Shown piece by piece: positions 37,680 through 52,850 of a stretch of 64,000 nt of DNA. Numbering within the stretch: position 1 is the stretch's first letter; every line of letters starts with the position of its first letter. The stretch is taken from positions 63,381,001 to 63,445,000 of the forward strand of contig NC_134112.1 of the NCBI RefSeq assembly GCF_040939455.1, given 5' to 3'. The translations under genes and the position numbers were made by a program. The stretch is from Microcebus murinus (Eukaryota; Chordata; Mammalia; Primates; Cheirogaleidae). Under the pieces are notes generated by a model, which saw only the letters and a list, made by a program, of their open reading frames with translations, did not search any database and was not told the origin of the DNA.

Positions 37680-39792
37680 GAAAAATCATGACATTACAAG
37701 AAAAAGTTGAATTGCTTGATATATACCACAGACAGGTCTGCAGCTGCAGTTGCCCACCATGTCAAGATACATGAATCTAGCATAAAGATCATTATAAACA
37801 AAAGAAAAGAAAAATAGCGAAGCCATCACTGCAGCTATGCTACCAGGTACAAAAACCTTATACTTTTTAGGAAACATCTTTTTATCTTTTATTGAAAATG
37901 CAACTTTTGGCTGGTGCAGTGGCTCATGGCTATAACCCTAACACTTCGGGACGCTGAGGTGAGACGACTGCTTGAGACCAGAAGTTTGAGCCCAGGAGTT
38001 TGAGCAGTCTGAGCTACATAGTGAGACCCCATCTCTACAAAAAAAAATTTTTTTTAATTAGCCAGACATAGTGGCATGTGCCTGTAGTCCAAGATACTTG
38101 GAAGGCTGAGCCAGGAGCACTGCTTGAGTCCAAAAGTTTGAAACTGCAGCAAGCTATGATCACACTCCTGCACTCTAGCCCAGACAACAGAGCGAGACAC
38201 AAGATGTAAGACCTTGTCAAAAAAATAAAGAAAATGAAAATGCAGCTTTTATGTGGGTGCAGGATTGCTATAAAAAAGGCACCCCAATAGACTCTACTAT
38301 GATTCAAGAAAAGCAAAGTCATTCTATGACAACCAAAAGCAAAAAGAAAGTGAAAGATCTAAAGGTGGAGAATTAATGCCAGTAAAGGATGGTTTGATAA
38401 TTTTAGAAAGAAGTTTGGCTTAAAAAATATAATGATAATAGGAGAAGCTGCTTCTGCCGACCAAGAGGAAGCAATGTGTTTCCAGACGCCATTAAGAAAA
38501 TCATTGAGGAAAAAGGATATCTGCCTGAACTGGTTTCTAATGCAGACAAAAATGCCCTATTTTGGGGGTAAAAAATGCTACAAAGGACATTTAGTAAGAG
38601 AAGCAAGCACCAGGATTTAAGGCAGGAAGGGATAGGCTAACACTACTGCTTTGTGCAAATGCAGGCAGATTTATGATCAGGACTACCCTTATCTATAAAG
38701 CTGCCAGCTCCCAAACCTTGAAGAGAAAAGACAAACACCAGCTGCCAGTCTTTTGGTTGTATAATAAGAAGGCCTGGACAACAAGAACCTTTTTTATAGA
38801 TTGGTTTTATTGATACTTTGTCCCAGAAGTCAGAAGTACCTTGCCAGTAAGGGAATGCCTTTTTAAGTTCTTCTAATATTGGACAATGCCCTAGCCACCC
38901 CAAACCCCAGGGCTCAATCCCAAAGGCATATACTTGCCCCTAAACACAGTATCTCCAATTTAGCCTCTAGATCAAGGGGTCCTAAGAACCTTTAAGGTTC
39001 ATTACACATGGTATTTGATGGAAAGAATTGTCAATGCTATAGAAGAGAATCCCAACAGACAGAACATCATAAAAGTCTGCAAGGATTATACCACCGAAGA
39101 TGCCATCATTATTATAGAAAAAGCCATGAAAGCCATTAAGCCTGAAACAATAAATTCTTGGAGAAAACCGACCAGATGTTGTGTGTGACTTCACAGTATT
39201 AATGACAGCCAATCAAGAAAAGCATGAAAGAAACATGGATATGGCACAAAAAAAAAAAAGAGTGGTGAATGGTTTTAAGATATGGATCTTGGAGAAATTC
39301 AAGAGCTAATAGACACCAGAGGAATTAATATAAGATGACTCGATGAAGATAAGTGCTTTCTGAACTAACGTAGACAATGAGGAAGAAGACATAGAAGAAG
39401 CAGTGCAAGAAAACAAATTGACATTAGACAATCTGGCAGAAGGGTTCGAATTATTCACATCTGCTTTTGACTTCTTTTACAACGTGGACTCTTCTATGAT
39501 ACAGTTACTGAAATTGAAGCAAATGGTGGAAGAATGATTGGTACCATATAGAAACATTTCTGGAGAAATGAAAAAGCAAAAAAAGTCAGAAATTACCATG
39601 TGTTTCTGTAAAGTTACACCAAGTGTGCCTGTCGTTCCTGTCTCCCCTTCCACCTCCTCCACCTCTTCTGCCTCTGTATCCCTGAGACAGTAAGACCAAC
39701 CCCTCCTCTTTCTCTTCCTCAGCCTACTAGATATGAAGATGAGGAGGATGAAAATCTTTATTATGATCCATTTCCACTTGCTGAATACTAAA
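37680..39792 (+). pseudogene. Tigger1 transposase pseudogene
   Basis: Scattered fragments of the pogo/Tigger transposase can be read in several frames, starting near MTLQEKVELLDIY (37689) and ending at a TAA near 39792 after FPLAEY. Frameshifts, internal stops and the Alu insertion make it non-functional. It is best seen as the coding part of the surrounding element. Confidence 0.85.
37909..38230 (+). mobile_element. old dimeric Alu (AluJ-like) inside Tigger1
   Basis: Starts ggctggtgcagtggctcatg and is flanked by gaaaatgcaacttttt-like duplicates (about 37894-37908 and 38235-38250). It splits the transposase remnant. Confidence 0.9.
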
Positions 39793-40790
39793 TAAATTTT
39801 CTCTTCCGTGTGATTGTCTTAATTACATTTTCTTTTCTCCAGCTTGCTTTATTGTAATATATAATACATATAACACAAAAAAAGGTGTGTTAATCAACTA
39901 TTTATGTTATCAGTAAGGCTTCTGGGCAATATTAGGCTATTAGTAGCTAAGTTTGGGGGAGTCAAAACTTATATGTGGGTTTCTGACTACACAGGGAGTT
40001 GGCACCCTTACCCCCACATTGTTTAGGGACCAAATGTATACTTACAATCATCCTTCACAAAACCATTTCTCCTAAGAACTGTAACTCAGAACAGCCCTGG
40101 TATCCATTTTATTTTGCCAAGTCAGCCCTACTTCTTTCACAGAAGCTCACTGCTTCTGTATCTCCTTAAAATGGATCCCACTACTTTGTTCCATCCTCAG
40201 TGCTACTCCTTTAATGCTTACAACCAATAACTCTTGCCTAGCTTACTGGGCTTTCCTATCTCTAATTATGCTCCCAGTATTTCAATCCACTTGACATTGC
40301 TGTCAGAGTGATCTTTCTAAAGTACAAGTCTGATTACATTACTCTGTTTAACTCAATCATCATTGCTCTCCTATAAAAGTTCAAATTCTCTAACATAGCT
40401 TGCATGGCAATTTACTGCCTGGCCCTATATCTCAACACTTCCCTGTCCTTCCTTTGTCTTCCCCATCTCTAATTTCTTCTAGGAAAGACTGCACCTTTTG
40501 TATATGGTATACTTTCACCAATCTGGAGCAGAACTCATCCCCTTGATCTAGCTAATACCTGAATATCATTCATATCTCTGATCATGTTCCTCTTATGTGA
40601 TTTCACAGCACATTATATTTATCCCTTAGTACTGCAGTTACTTAATATCATTAAGGTATATTAATATTTGTCTTTCTTGCTAAACTACAAAGGCATTATT
40701 TGTCATTGTTTTCCTAGCATCTTATACCCTAGCTGACACACAGAAGGTAAAGCATAAACATTTGTAAAATGCTTAACCAAGTGATCACAC

Positions 40791-43185
40791 TTTCCTATAG
40801 TGATTTTGCTATTATTTAAAATAACCTGAACAACAGTCATGACTCCACAAGATTAAAGTGAGCAAGAATTACAGCTGAAAGTACAAGACTCAACTCTTTC
40901 ATGTTTATATGGTATTTTCAATAGATATAAATGACAGGAATTTCAAGAATTCCCCAGGTTTTAAATGCAACTCTTGAGAGGTGCTGCATATGGTATCAAT
41001 AATGAGAATCTAAGGAATACAGAGAAATAACCAGGATGAAATTGGGAAAGCAGGCAGGGCTAGGCTCATACATTAGCTAAATGACTCCCTCCTTGACATC
41101 AGCAACACCAACATGTGTTTCATACCCTTGTTAGCAAATAAATTACTATAAATCAAGGATTTTCCAAGATGCAAGAAATAGTCAAAACTTCAAATGTTAA
41201 ATTACCTAATGTTTTCACAGAGCAATTTCACCAGATTACATAAGTCAATGTGATAACACTTTTACTGGTCTCCTTTCTAAACCTAGTGAAACAGTTGTAT
41301 TTTTAACTTATCTGAAATATCTTCATTACATCACATGCTCAAAAAGAGAGCACAATATGGCACAAATTTTGACCCTACTAGTATAAGAGTTCACCTGTGA
41401 TTTAACAGATTCAAATACTTAATATAGCTATTATGATATCCATATATCCTCTTTATTCTAAGCTAAATACTCTGAAATCCAATGATAATGTCAAACATGC
41501 ATTTAAAAGTATTAAATTACTATATTATTAATCCTTCCAGATCATTCATACCACCTTTCTTCTATTTCAAATAATTCTTAGTTATATGTATATACCTAAA
41601 ACATCTAATTCAAAATAAATTTTAGAAATTTACTCAAATACATAAAAGACTCATTAATGAGGCTATTTTAAGTTCATCAAAAAAAGAGAGGGAAGGGAAA
41701 ATTCAAGAGTAAAAGACCATTTCAAAACTATCACAATATGACAAAAAGCAGCAATTAAAATTTAGGACATAAGCAAATGCAAGGTTATTGTATATATAAT
41801 TGAAAAAGAATAATTGTGCCTAACAAAATATCTAAACACAGAATATAAATAACTAGTATAATAAAATCACTTAAGAGAACAACCTAACATAAATACAATC
41901 CTTGAAAGCTTAAATGATTTCAAATTTGAATTTAACTCTGAAAAAATGGCATGGAATCTGAAAAGTAAAATCCACAGATGGAAGTCTAGTACTGTGTGTT
42001 TTACCTCTGGGAGTTGCAGGCTGCACCAGGATTCTATTCTTACATTACAAATCTGTTGTGTGGGGAGCGGGGGAGGATTAACTGTGTTACAGGGGAAAAA
42101 GAATAGAACAAATTGTTGTAAGAACATGTAGTTTTTAAATGTGTCGTTATTCTTTATAAGTAACCTTATTCTTTAAAGGTTTTTTAAAATATAAATGGAC
42201 TCATCTATATTTAAAATACCTAATACCCTTCACGTTTCTTAGTGTAAGAATGATCCTGGAGAAGCCACTGTCACTTAACTCACATTATGGTATTTTTAAA
42301 AGTCATATTATCATAAGAAAAATGAGGAAGAGATTCTTTTGTATTTTTCCTTCCCTGACATAAACCAAAACACCAATGTGGACCACTATCGAGGAGAGAA
42401 GAGCAAGTAGTTAGGACAGCAGCTGTGTTGAAGCTCAGAAAGGACATGCGTTGGCAGATTTGTGAGGTGACGCCTGCAACACAATGTGCCTAGATCTAGT
42501 CTGATTCCTAAAATTAAAAAGAAAAAAAAAATCTGTACTTGATGTTTTGCCTTTTAGAGTTATTTCCCTCCCCACCACAAAACGTTTTTGCTTGAGATGT
42601 TCTAATATGTCTTAATATGTTGTCACTGGGGGGAAAAAGCTTTTAATTTATGAAATAAAGAAATCATGGACAAGACTCACTCATAAATGAGTATGTATCA
42701 TTAAAACACCTTATAGCTATGTACTTTATTACAGTTTAAAGGCAATTTTTTCCATTTGCAATTTAAACTCAACTAAAAGTACTTAAGATAAACTGTTGTA
42801 GTGGATGGCATAAACGCAAATTTTAAAGCAGCAGGAGTAAAGTGAGAACATAGCAAATATGCACAGTTGGAAGAATCAGGGAAGATAATACATATAAGAA
42901 CAAAATGGAACAAGGTCTGAATGAACTTAGAAGAGGAAGAAAGCAGGAACCCACAGAGTGGGTTTAGGCTTAAATAAAAAGATATGCATACATCTTCACT
43001 TCACATAAGAAAGATGGACAAATAATTGAAGATCTAGTTATGCTTTTAGATGAGATACATAGGAAGCAAGAAGTTGACAAAATTGAATCTTTTGTTTTTG
43101 CAATCAAGTAAAAGGTAAGGTCTTCTGGTAAAAATGAGAGGGAAGGAAGGGTCCTTGAACAAAGTGGTAGGGGTCTATATTAAGG
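40791..43185. other. COG5 intron, nothing recognised
   Basis: AT-rich sequence. The antisense 86-codon and sense 61-codon frames around 41867-42131 overlap each other and show no domain. A slightly GC-richer patch lies at 42370-42490. Confidence 0.45.
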
Positions 43186-43371
43186 CCACCAAACTAAAAC
43201 CTGTGGGCCAAACTGAGCCCTCAAGCTAAGAATGTTTTTACATTTTTTTAAAGGGTTCAAAAACAAACAAACAAAAAAGCAGAATATGTGATACAGACTA
43301 TATATGGACCCAAAAGCCTAAAATATCTACTATGAGGCCTTTCACAGGAAAAGTTTCCTGACCACAGGTCT
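43186..43371. mobile_element. hAT-type DNA transposon remnant
   Basis: 'ctgtgggccaaactgagccc' near the left edge and 'cctaaaatatctactatgagg' with 'gaaaaagtttcctgacc' near the right edge match a common non-autonomous hAT family. Specific name uncertain. Confidence 0.55.
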
Positions 43372-45546
43372 ATATAACAACTGTGTGAGAGAGAAAAATG
43401 ACTAGAGATTAGAAGGCATAAATTTGCAAAGGCATCCAATTGTATAGCTATCTAATCTTTTCTTCAGCAGTGTGATCTTCTCCACCAACAGGAAAAAAAA
43501 TAAAATAACAGAAGCACTTATGAGAGAAAACTATCCAGATTTCAAACACCAAGAATCTGAATTATAGAATATTACTAGCCTATTGGCTCTCACATAAGAA
43601 ATAAAGCATAAAAAGTAAAACAATAATCAAAGATTTTAATAATTTTAAGACAGCAATAAACAAAATGCCACAAGGTAGTTCATAATTAATTGCTAAAAGA
43701 AGTACCATAATAATTTAGTTTTAAGAACAGATTTTAAACTTCTACTTCCAGCCTAAAAGAGTTGTTATAGGATTCATCCTAGTAACTAGGAAATTGAACA
43801 AAATTTATGAAACTACTGTTTTCAGATATTAGACAACAGGTAATGCACAACTGTAAGTGAGTGCTATGATTATTCTGGCTTTCTGCTAAATACACTTTCC
43901 CTTACAATGAAAAGGAAAAACCCAGCAAAACACAATGGGCTCAAGAATTGGAGGGACAGATTTAAGTTAAGGAAGGCTGAGAAAGCTGAAATTCCCAGGG
44001 CAGAACAGAAAAAAATAAGCTAAGCAGAGAAATGGTTCTAGAAAATTCTATATAGGACCTGTCACAGAAAAAGTTAAACAGAGAAACAGTTCCATAAATT
44101 TCTATATAGGACTTTGTAAGTCTTCAGAGGACTACTAAGTTATAAATGCCATGCGGTTAAGACTCAAAAAGGTCTGGCAAAGAACTACCACCAAAAAGTC
44201 TGCAAACTGATCAACACTCAAACTCACAGGTACTGCAAAATATTCTAACTCTTGGAAAGCCAACATGTGGAGATATTATTGAACAAAGGAACATTCAGTA
44301 TGGCTCTTTGAAGAATTAGGCCTTAATAGTTGGACTAAACTAGCCTTGAGTAAAGGTTCTTCTAAGGCCACCCCAATAGAGCTTAAAAACAAGCACAAAA
44401 GGATCAAGTTGATTCACAAGTAACTTGGCTACCTGACACAACATAGTGCAACACTCAATAAAGGAAGACAACAAAATCCATTCACAGTAAATCACCATTA
44501 ACCAGTATTCAACCAAAAATTATTACAAATACCAAGATGCAGAAAGATGACAGAATCAGGAAACAAAGATATTAAGATATCTATTACAACTATGTTTAAA
44601 GAAAAATATGAACACAAAACAGAAAAATGCTAACTATAAAAATGAGTAAAATAAAACTTGTAGAGCTGAAAAACAGTATTTGAATTGAAAAATTCTTTAG
44701 AAGGGCTTAACAGTAGACCACAAAGTACAAAAGAAAAATAAAAGATTGATGAACCTGGAACGAGAGCAAGCAAAACTACCCAAACTAACCAACAGCAACA
44801 ACAAAAAAGAACAAAGTCTCAGTGACATGTGGCATAATACTGAGAGTCTAAAATACACGTTATTGGAGTTTAAGAAGGAGAATAAAGATATAAGAAAAAG
44901 TATTTGAGGAAATAAAATAATATTTTTCAAATTTGATTCAAAAAAACAAAAACAAATACCAACAGAAACAGCAACAAACACAACCACCACAGATTAAGGA
45001 ATATCAGTGAACCAGAAGCAATGAAGGAGGTACACACAAAAATCACAAGGCACAGCATAATGAAACTATAAACACAATGAAATAAAATGGAACTCTTAAG
45101 AGGAGTCAGCAAAAAAGACACATAACTGAGGAACAAAGATAAGAATGATCACAGATAACTCATCAGAACCCATGCATGCCAGAAAATAACAAAATGTTTT
45201 TTAAATGATAGAAGAAAAAAGTGTCAATACAGAGGAATGTCAAAAATGAAAGTAATAAATGAAGACACAAGGAACACATTTTGACAAGAAAAGCAGAAAA
45301 AAATTGTTGCCAACAATCCTGCACTACAAAAAATGTCACAGTAAGTTCTTTAGGCTGACAAAAAATAATACCAGAAGGAATCTCTCATGTACAAAAAGAA
45401 ATAAAGAGTGCCAGAAATCATAAATATATGGATAAATATGAATTTTTTAAAGGTTTGCTTGAAAAATAATTGGCTCTTTAAAACAAAAGTAGCAATGATA
45501 TGTTAGTATGGCGAAATAAAAAAATAGCACAAAAGATGGAAGGGGC

Positions 45547-45817
45547 CAGCCAGGCACAGTGGCTCACACCTATAATCCCAGTACTCTGAGAGGCCGAGAT
45601 GGGAGGATCACTTGAGCTCAGGAGTTGGAGACCAACCAGAGCAAGAACAAGACCTGTCTACTAAAAATAGAAAAATTAGTGGGGCTTCATGGTGTGTGCC
45701 TGTAGTCCCAATTATTCAGGAGGCTGAGGCAGGAGAATCACTTGAACACAGGAGTTTGAGGTTGCTGTGAGCTATGATGAGGCCACTGCATTCCACCTGG
45801 GACAACAGAGTGAGACT
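45547..45817 (+). mobile_element. dimeric Alu inside L1, without A-tail
   Basis: Starts agccaggcacagtggctcac and ends tgagact directly at the duplicated flank gatRgaaggggc (about 45535-45546 and 45818-45829). The missing A-tail is unusual and may reflect later loss. Confidence 0.85.
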
Positions 45818-47579
45818 GATAGAAGGGGCAAATGGATATCATATTGTAGTAAGGTTCCAACATCACACATGTTCTGATAGATTATTTATAAGTAGACTGT
45901 GGTAAGTTAAATATGTATATCATAAAACCTAAAATAAGAAAACAAAAAATATACCAATGATAAAATGGAACAGTAAAATTAATCCAAAATAAGGTAGCAA
46001 AGAAAGAAAACAAAATGAACAAAAATTACATAGAACAAACAGAAGAAACAAAAGATAGCAAAGACTTAAACCTACCCATGTAAAAATTATATTAAATGCA
46101 AACTAATGTATAACTATACTCTCATTAAAAGGCAAAAATTAAACTGGATTTTAAAAAGCAAAACCAAATCATTATTATCTACAGAAAATACACCTTGAAA
46201 ACAAAGGCACAGATACCTTAAAACTAATGGGTAAAAAATAATATCAGATACGGATTTTCATTAGGGATAAAGACATACATTTTATAACAACCAAAATGTA
46301 CATGCACCCAGTAAAAATACATGAAGCAAAAAATGGAAAAAGTGAAAGGAAAAATTGACAAGCCTACAATTATAGTTGGATATTTCATAATTCTTGTTTC
46401 AGTAAAAAGTTCACTTCATTGAAAAAATTAATAGAACAGTAAACAGAAAATCAGTAAGAATAGAGAAGACTTTATAATACTATCATCAACTTAACCTATT
46501 TAATAGACTACTGCACCCAACAATGGGAGAAAACACATTACCTTCAACAATACACAAATTATTCATCAAGACAGACCATATTCTGAGCTACTAAACAAAT
46601 TTAAAATTATACTAGCTATGTTCTCTGTCTACAATAGAATTAAATCAGAATTCAATAACAAAAAACTTTGGAAAAAAATCACCAAATATTTACAAATTGG
46701 AACACACACTTTTAAGTAACGCATGTATTAGCAAAGAAACCCTAGGGTAATTAGAAAACATACTCTACTAGGTAATATAAAAAACACCCAAATTTGTAGG
46801 ATGTAGGTAAAGCAGTACTGAGCACATATTAAAAAAAACAGATTAAAATTAATGAAAGAAACTTTCAGCAAAGTAGAGAAGAAAATACCTAAGAGCAGAA
46901 ATCAATAAAACAGAAAAACTACAAAAGAACATTTTCATTAAGAACAATGAAACCAAAACCTAATTATCAGTAAAGATCAATAAAATTGATAAGCCTCCAG
47001 AAAGACAATACAAATCTCCAAATATTAATAATGAATGATACCATATCAGTACAGATGCTACAGATATTAAAATATAATAAGGAAAGAAATATTAAAAACA
47101 AATTGATGCCAATAAATTTGACAACTTAAATATAAACGAATTATTTTAAAGATATTAATACCCACAAAACAGACACAGAAAAAACAAAATCTGAACCTAT
47201 TACCAATTAAATAATTTGAATTTATAATTAAAAACTTTAAACAATATAAAACCTCCTGGCTCAAATGTCTTCTCTAGTGAATTCTATCAAATATTTAAGA
47301 AAAGATTAACACTGATCTTACACAAAGTTTTTCAAAATTAAAGGAATATTTTTTAACTCATTTTATGAGTCCAACACTGTCCTGATTCCCAAACCAGACA
47401 AAAACATTACAATAAAGGAAAATGACAGAGCAATATCACTTTTGAACACAAAGGCAAAAGATTTTATCAAAATAATTTCAAATAAAATCATGCAGTATCT
47501 TAAAGGGTAATCTATCATAACCAAGTAGAGTTTACTTCAGAAATGCAAGGTTGGCTTAATATTAAAAAAATCAATCTAT

Positions 47580-47685
47580 GTAGTCCCAACTACTTGGGAA
47601 GCTGAGGCAGGAGGACTGCTTGAGCTCAGCACTTTGAGTTGACTGCACAACATACACAGTGAGACCTCATTTCTAAAAAATATAT
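47580..47685 (+). mobile_element. partial Alu right arm inside L1
   Basis: Begins within the Alu (tgtagtcccaactacttggg) and ends in an A-rich tail. The flanks share aatctatgta, which suggests a 5'-truncated insertion. Confidence 0.7.
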
Positions 47686-47900
47686 AAAAATAATAAATCT
47701 ATGTAATTTACCATTTTAACAGATTAAATGAGAAAACCTGTACGAACTCTCAGTATATGCAAAAAATCATTTAAAATTTTTATATACATTCCTGATAAAA
47801 ATTCTCAACAAACTAAGAAAATGAAACTTTATCAAACTAAAAAATGGAATCCATCAAAATTCTACATATAACATCAAATTAAATAGTGAAAGACTGAATG

Positions 47901-48221
47901 CAGCCAGGCACAGTGGCTCATGCCAGTACTAATCCCAATACGTTAGGAGGCCAAGGTGGAAGTTTGAGACCTGCCTGTATAATATAGCAAGACCATGTCT
48001 CTACAAAAAATAAAAAATTAGCCAGGCATGGTGGCACATGCCTATAGGCTCAGCTACTTGGGAGGCTGAGGCGGGGGTATCCCTTGAGCCCAGGAGTTCA
48101 AGGCTGCAGTGAGCTATGATTGGACCATGGCAGTACTCTAGCCTGGACAAAAGCATGAGACCCAATCTCTAAGAACAACAACAACAAAACAACAAAAATA
48201 AATAAACCGAAAACTAAAAAC
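47901..48221 (+). mobile_element. dimeric Alu inside L1
   Basis: Starts gccaggcacagtggctcatg and ends in an (AAC)n-rich tail. It is flanked by aaagactgaatg at 47889-47900 and 48222-48233. Confidence 0.92.
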
Positions 48222-48745
48222 AAAGACTGAATGTTTTCCCCAAAGATATGGAAAAAAAGCAATTATATCTGCTCTCACCATTTCTACTCAACACAGTACT
48301 TGTGATCTTCACTATGGGAACAAGTCAAGACCAAAAAAGGTATTTAGATTAAAAAGGATGACATAAATCTCTATTCATTCAAATACAATTCTATAGGAAG
48401 ATCATAAGGAATCAAGAAAAAGAGAATTAAATGAGCTTGACAAAACCATAAGGTTTAAGTTCAATATATAAAATTCAATCACATTTCTTTATATAAAATC
48501 AAAATTTTTAAATACTGTTTATTACAGTATCAAAAATGTTATACGTCCAGCATTGCCCAGCTTGACACAACATGTACAAAACCTCTACACTGAAAAATAC
48601 AAAATATTACTGAGAAAAATTAAAGACAATATAAATAAATGGAGAGATATACAATGTTTAAAGACCAGAACATTCAATATACGAATGTTCTCCAACAGAC
48701 CTATAGATTCAATGTGATGCCAATCAAAATGCCAGCAGGTATTTT

Positions 48746-49122
48746 TTGGCTTCCATATGAGATGTGGAAAACTAGGAAGAACATAGCTTACACTCAGACA
48801 ACAAAAAAGAACAAGGGAAAAACAAACAAATAATCTGCAAATAGAAACTTTTCTTGAACTCATTAGAGCTGAGGTTACAAGACAACCAATCAACCCAATC
48901 TCTAATGAAAGACAGATGCCTTGAAGGACAATGCGACATGAGCACTTGAGGACCTAGGAAGACAATCCTGGACACCAGTAAAAATAATTCAGCTAAAATT
49001 GCTAATGAATTGCAAAAAGGCTGAATGTGTGCCAGCAAGAAAATATAGAATCCATAGAGTCCACAGACACAAAGGGAATTCATACCCATTCACAGGTTCT
49101 TTTCCACAGACCTCACCAGCTG

Positions 49123-49180
<58 letters not shown>

Positions 49181-49675
49181 GCCCAGTGAAAGGCCTGAGG
49201 CAGCATCCTCATGATGCAGGCATGGGGGAGAAGAACAGCAGCCACTAAGAGAAATGTATGAAATCTAGCCTGGATTCTTTCTACCGTCTTTAATATCATG
49301 GAGTGGGATGGAGAGGCTTAAACCACTGAGGGAGGGGTAATGGACCCTGTCACTCTTTGGACATTGTTGAAAACCCTTTAGAACTAGAAGGAAACAGGGG
49401 GAAAATAAAAAAAAACAATCCTGAAGCCCTGTAGGAGGGAGAAGGAATTCACCCTACAAGTGGAAGTAGGTGAGGGAAACTGAGAAGTTCCATTCCCCAA
49501 ACAGAAGACACTGTGGTTGCCCAGTCTATTATAGTGGCTGTGTTGCCACAGTGGATACAATACTGAATCTAGATAGAGATGGTGGTGATCTTGGTGGCAC
49601 AGGCTTGAGTGAGCCAGACTGTCTGGCAGCTGCAATTTGTTTTCATAGTTTGCAGTACCAAAAAAGATGTTTTTA
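48746..49675. other. unidentified GC-richer block with a (CA)26 tract
   Basis: Lies between the L1 end and ERVL-type pol text. It carries a 52-bp CA repeat and overlapping open frames of 68-105 codons on both strands, none with a recognisable domain. It could be an LTR or other retroviral piece that I do not recognise. Confidence 0.35.
49125..49176. repeat. (CA)26 microsatellite
   Basis: A pure 52-bp CA run that generates the His/Thr and Cys/Val repeat peptides in the translated frames. Those frames are not genes. Confidence 0.98.
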
Positions 49676-49679
49676 ATCT

Positions 49680-51808
<2,129 letters not shown>

Positions 51809-52318
51809 TGTGTAAAAAATTATTAAGGGTCTAGGATTTTAGTCTACTTATGAGCTATGAAGCTTGCCTGTTACTATTTCATGGATGGTGGCAGAACATA
51901 AAATATGACTGGGTCAGAGATAAAGGACTTTATTACCCATGATACAACAAGCAGTATAAGCATCACATCACTGGCAGTTTACCTCGCCCCACCAAGTGCC
52001 CCTGGCTGAGGGACCTGGGTGGATGCTCTGTATACTGTGGGTTTCCATCACAGATGAAGAACACTAAGCTTGGGAAATACGCCATTCTTATAACAAGCGA
52101 AAGCAAGTCTGCTTGTAAGTTCTTTGTCTGAAGTAATGACTTCATCCCTTGAGGTTACTAGTTAAAAATACAACCCTGATAAATGGACCAGGTAAAGAGC
52201 ATTCAGGGCTTCGCATCCTTGGCAGATCCAGCAAGAATGTTCTGGAATGCTCAGGGCTTCTGGTGGATGGCTTCTCCTAGAACACTACTATGCAACCTAA
52301 TACCAGAGGTCTTAGGCA
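51809..52318 (-). mobile_element. 5' LTR of the antisense ERVL-type element
   Basis: On the minus strand it starts TGCCTAAGACC and ends TACACA, followed after two bases by the primer-binding site. An AATAAA polyadenylation signal is present (complement of 51929-51934). The length of 510 bp fits ERVL LTRs. A matching 3' LTR was not recognised at lower coordinates. Confidence 0.6.
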
Positions 52319-52329
52319 ATATAAGAAGG

Positions 52330-52850
52330 CAAGAAAATAAATAAGTCACACATGTTTCAGGAAGAACTCAATTATCTTTATTTGAAAACAACATTGTCTA
52401 CATAGAAAATACCATGGAATTCACAAAACAGCTCCCAACACTAATAATGAGTTTAATAAATTTGGAGTATACAAGTTCAATATACAAAAACCAATCATAT
52501 TTATATAAAGAATAAACTGGAATTTCTTTAAAAAATAAGGTGTTACTTCAATAGCACTAAAGAAATGAAATAATTAAATATAAATCTAACAAAATATGTG
52601 CAGGACACACAGGCTAAAAAATTAAAAGATACTGATAAATCAACGAAGCTCTAAATATAATAGAGATACGGTGTCTGTAAGTTAGAAGACTCGATATTGT
52701 TAAGATGTCAGTTCTCCCCAAATTGATGTAAAGATTGTCTGCAATATCAACCAAAATAACAGAACTTTTTATGTATTATAAACCTAAATGGAGACTAGAA
52801 GATAGCAATAACTGAAGATATATTGCTGAATCTATCTAGCAGAAAGTCAC
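52330..52850 (+). mobile_element. L1 ORF2 fragment, sense
   Basis: 'gtatacaagttcaatatacaaaaacc', 'ttaagatgtcagttctccccaaattgatg' and 'caatatcaaccaaaataacag' are degraded ORF2 text. Confidence 0.75.

Larger units (their letters stand above)
37097..40036 (+). mobile_element. Tigger1 DNA transposon, nearly full length, with dead transposase
   Basis: The left end (tagctgatccttgaacaaca) and the right end (complement cattTGGTCCCTAAACAATG) are the Tigger terminal inverted repeats, with TA at both edges. Between them is a pogo-type transposase pseudogene: IIGEAASADQEEAM near 38432, a DDE-domain region near 38700-38900 and the acidic C-terminus EDEDDENLYYDP near 39735-39775. It carries many stops and frameshifts. 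An Alu (37909-38230) interrupts it. The family is ancient and long inactive in primates. Confidence 0.93.
36640..40790 (+). mobile_element. L2, sense, split by Tigger1
   Basis: The left part (to 37096) contains 'cttggatgtccaataaataagc'. The right part (from 40037) contains 'gtcagagtgatctttctaaag' and 'ggcaatttactgcctggcc'. Together they give a continuous L2 once the Tigger1 insertion is set aside. Reverse-transcriptase coding is not readable. Confidence 0.7.
43735..48745 (+). mobile_element. long old L1 (L1M-type), sense, with three Alu insertions
   Basis: The 5' part has 'gaaactactgttttcagatattagacaacagg' text. The ORF1-proximal part has 'acagtaagttctttaggctgac'. ORF2 runs from about 46380 ('caagacagaccatattctgag', 'gataagcctccagaaagac', 'ctggctcaaatgtcttctctag') to about 48745 ('ccaatcaaaatgccagcagg'). 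It is degraded throughout. Alus at 45547, 47580 and 47901 post-date it. Confidence 0.8.

Noticed and set aside
38432..38620. Apparent conserved peptide IIGEAASADQEE
   Set aside because: It is a Tigger1 transposase remnant, not a host gene; the frame breaks on both sides.
48999..49299. Frames encoding His/Thr or Cys/Val repeats
   Set aside because: Produced entirely by the (CA)26 tract.
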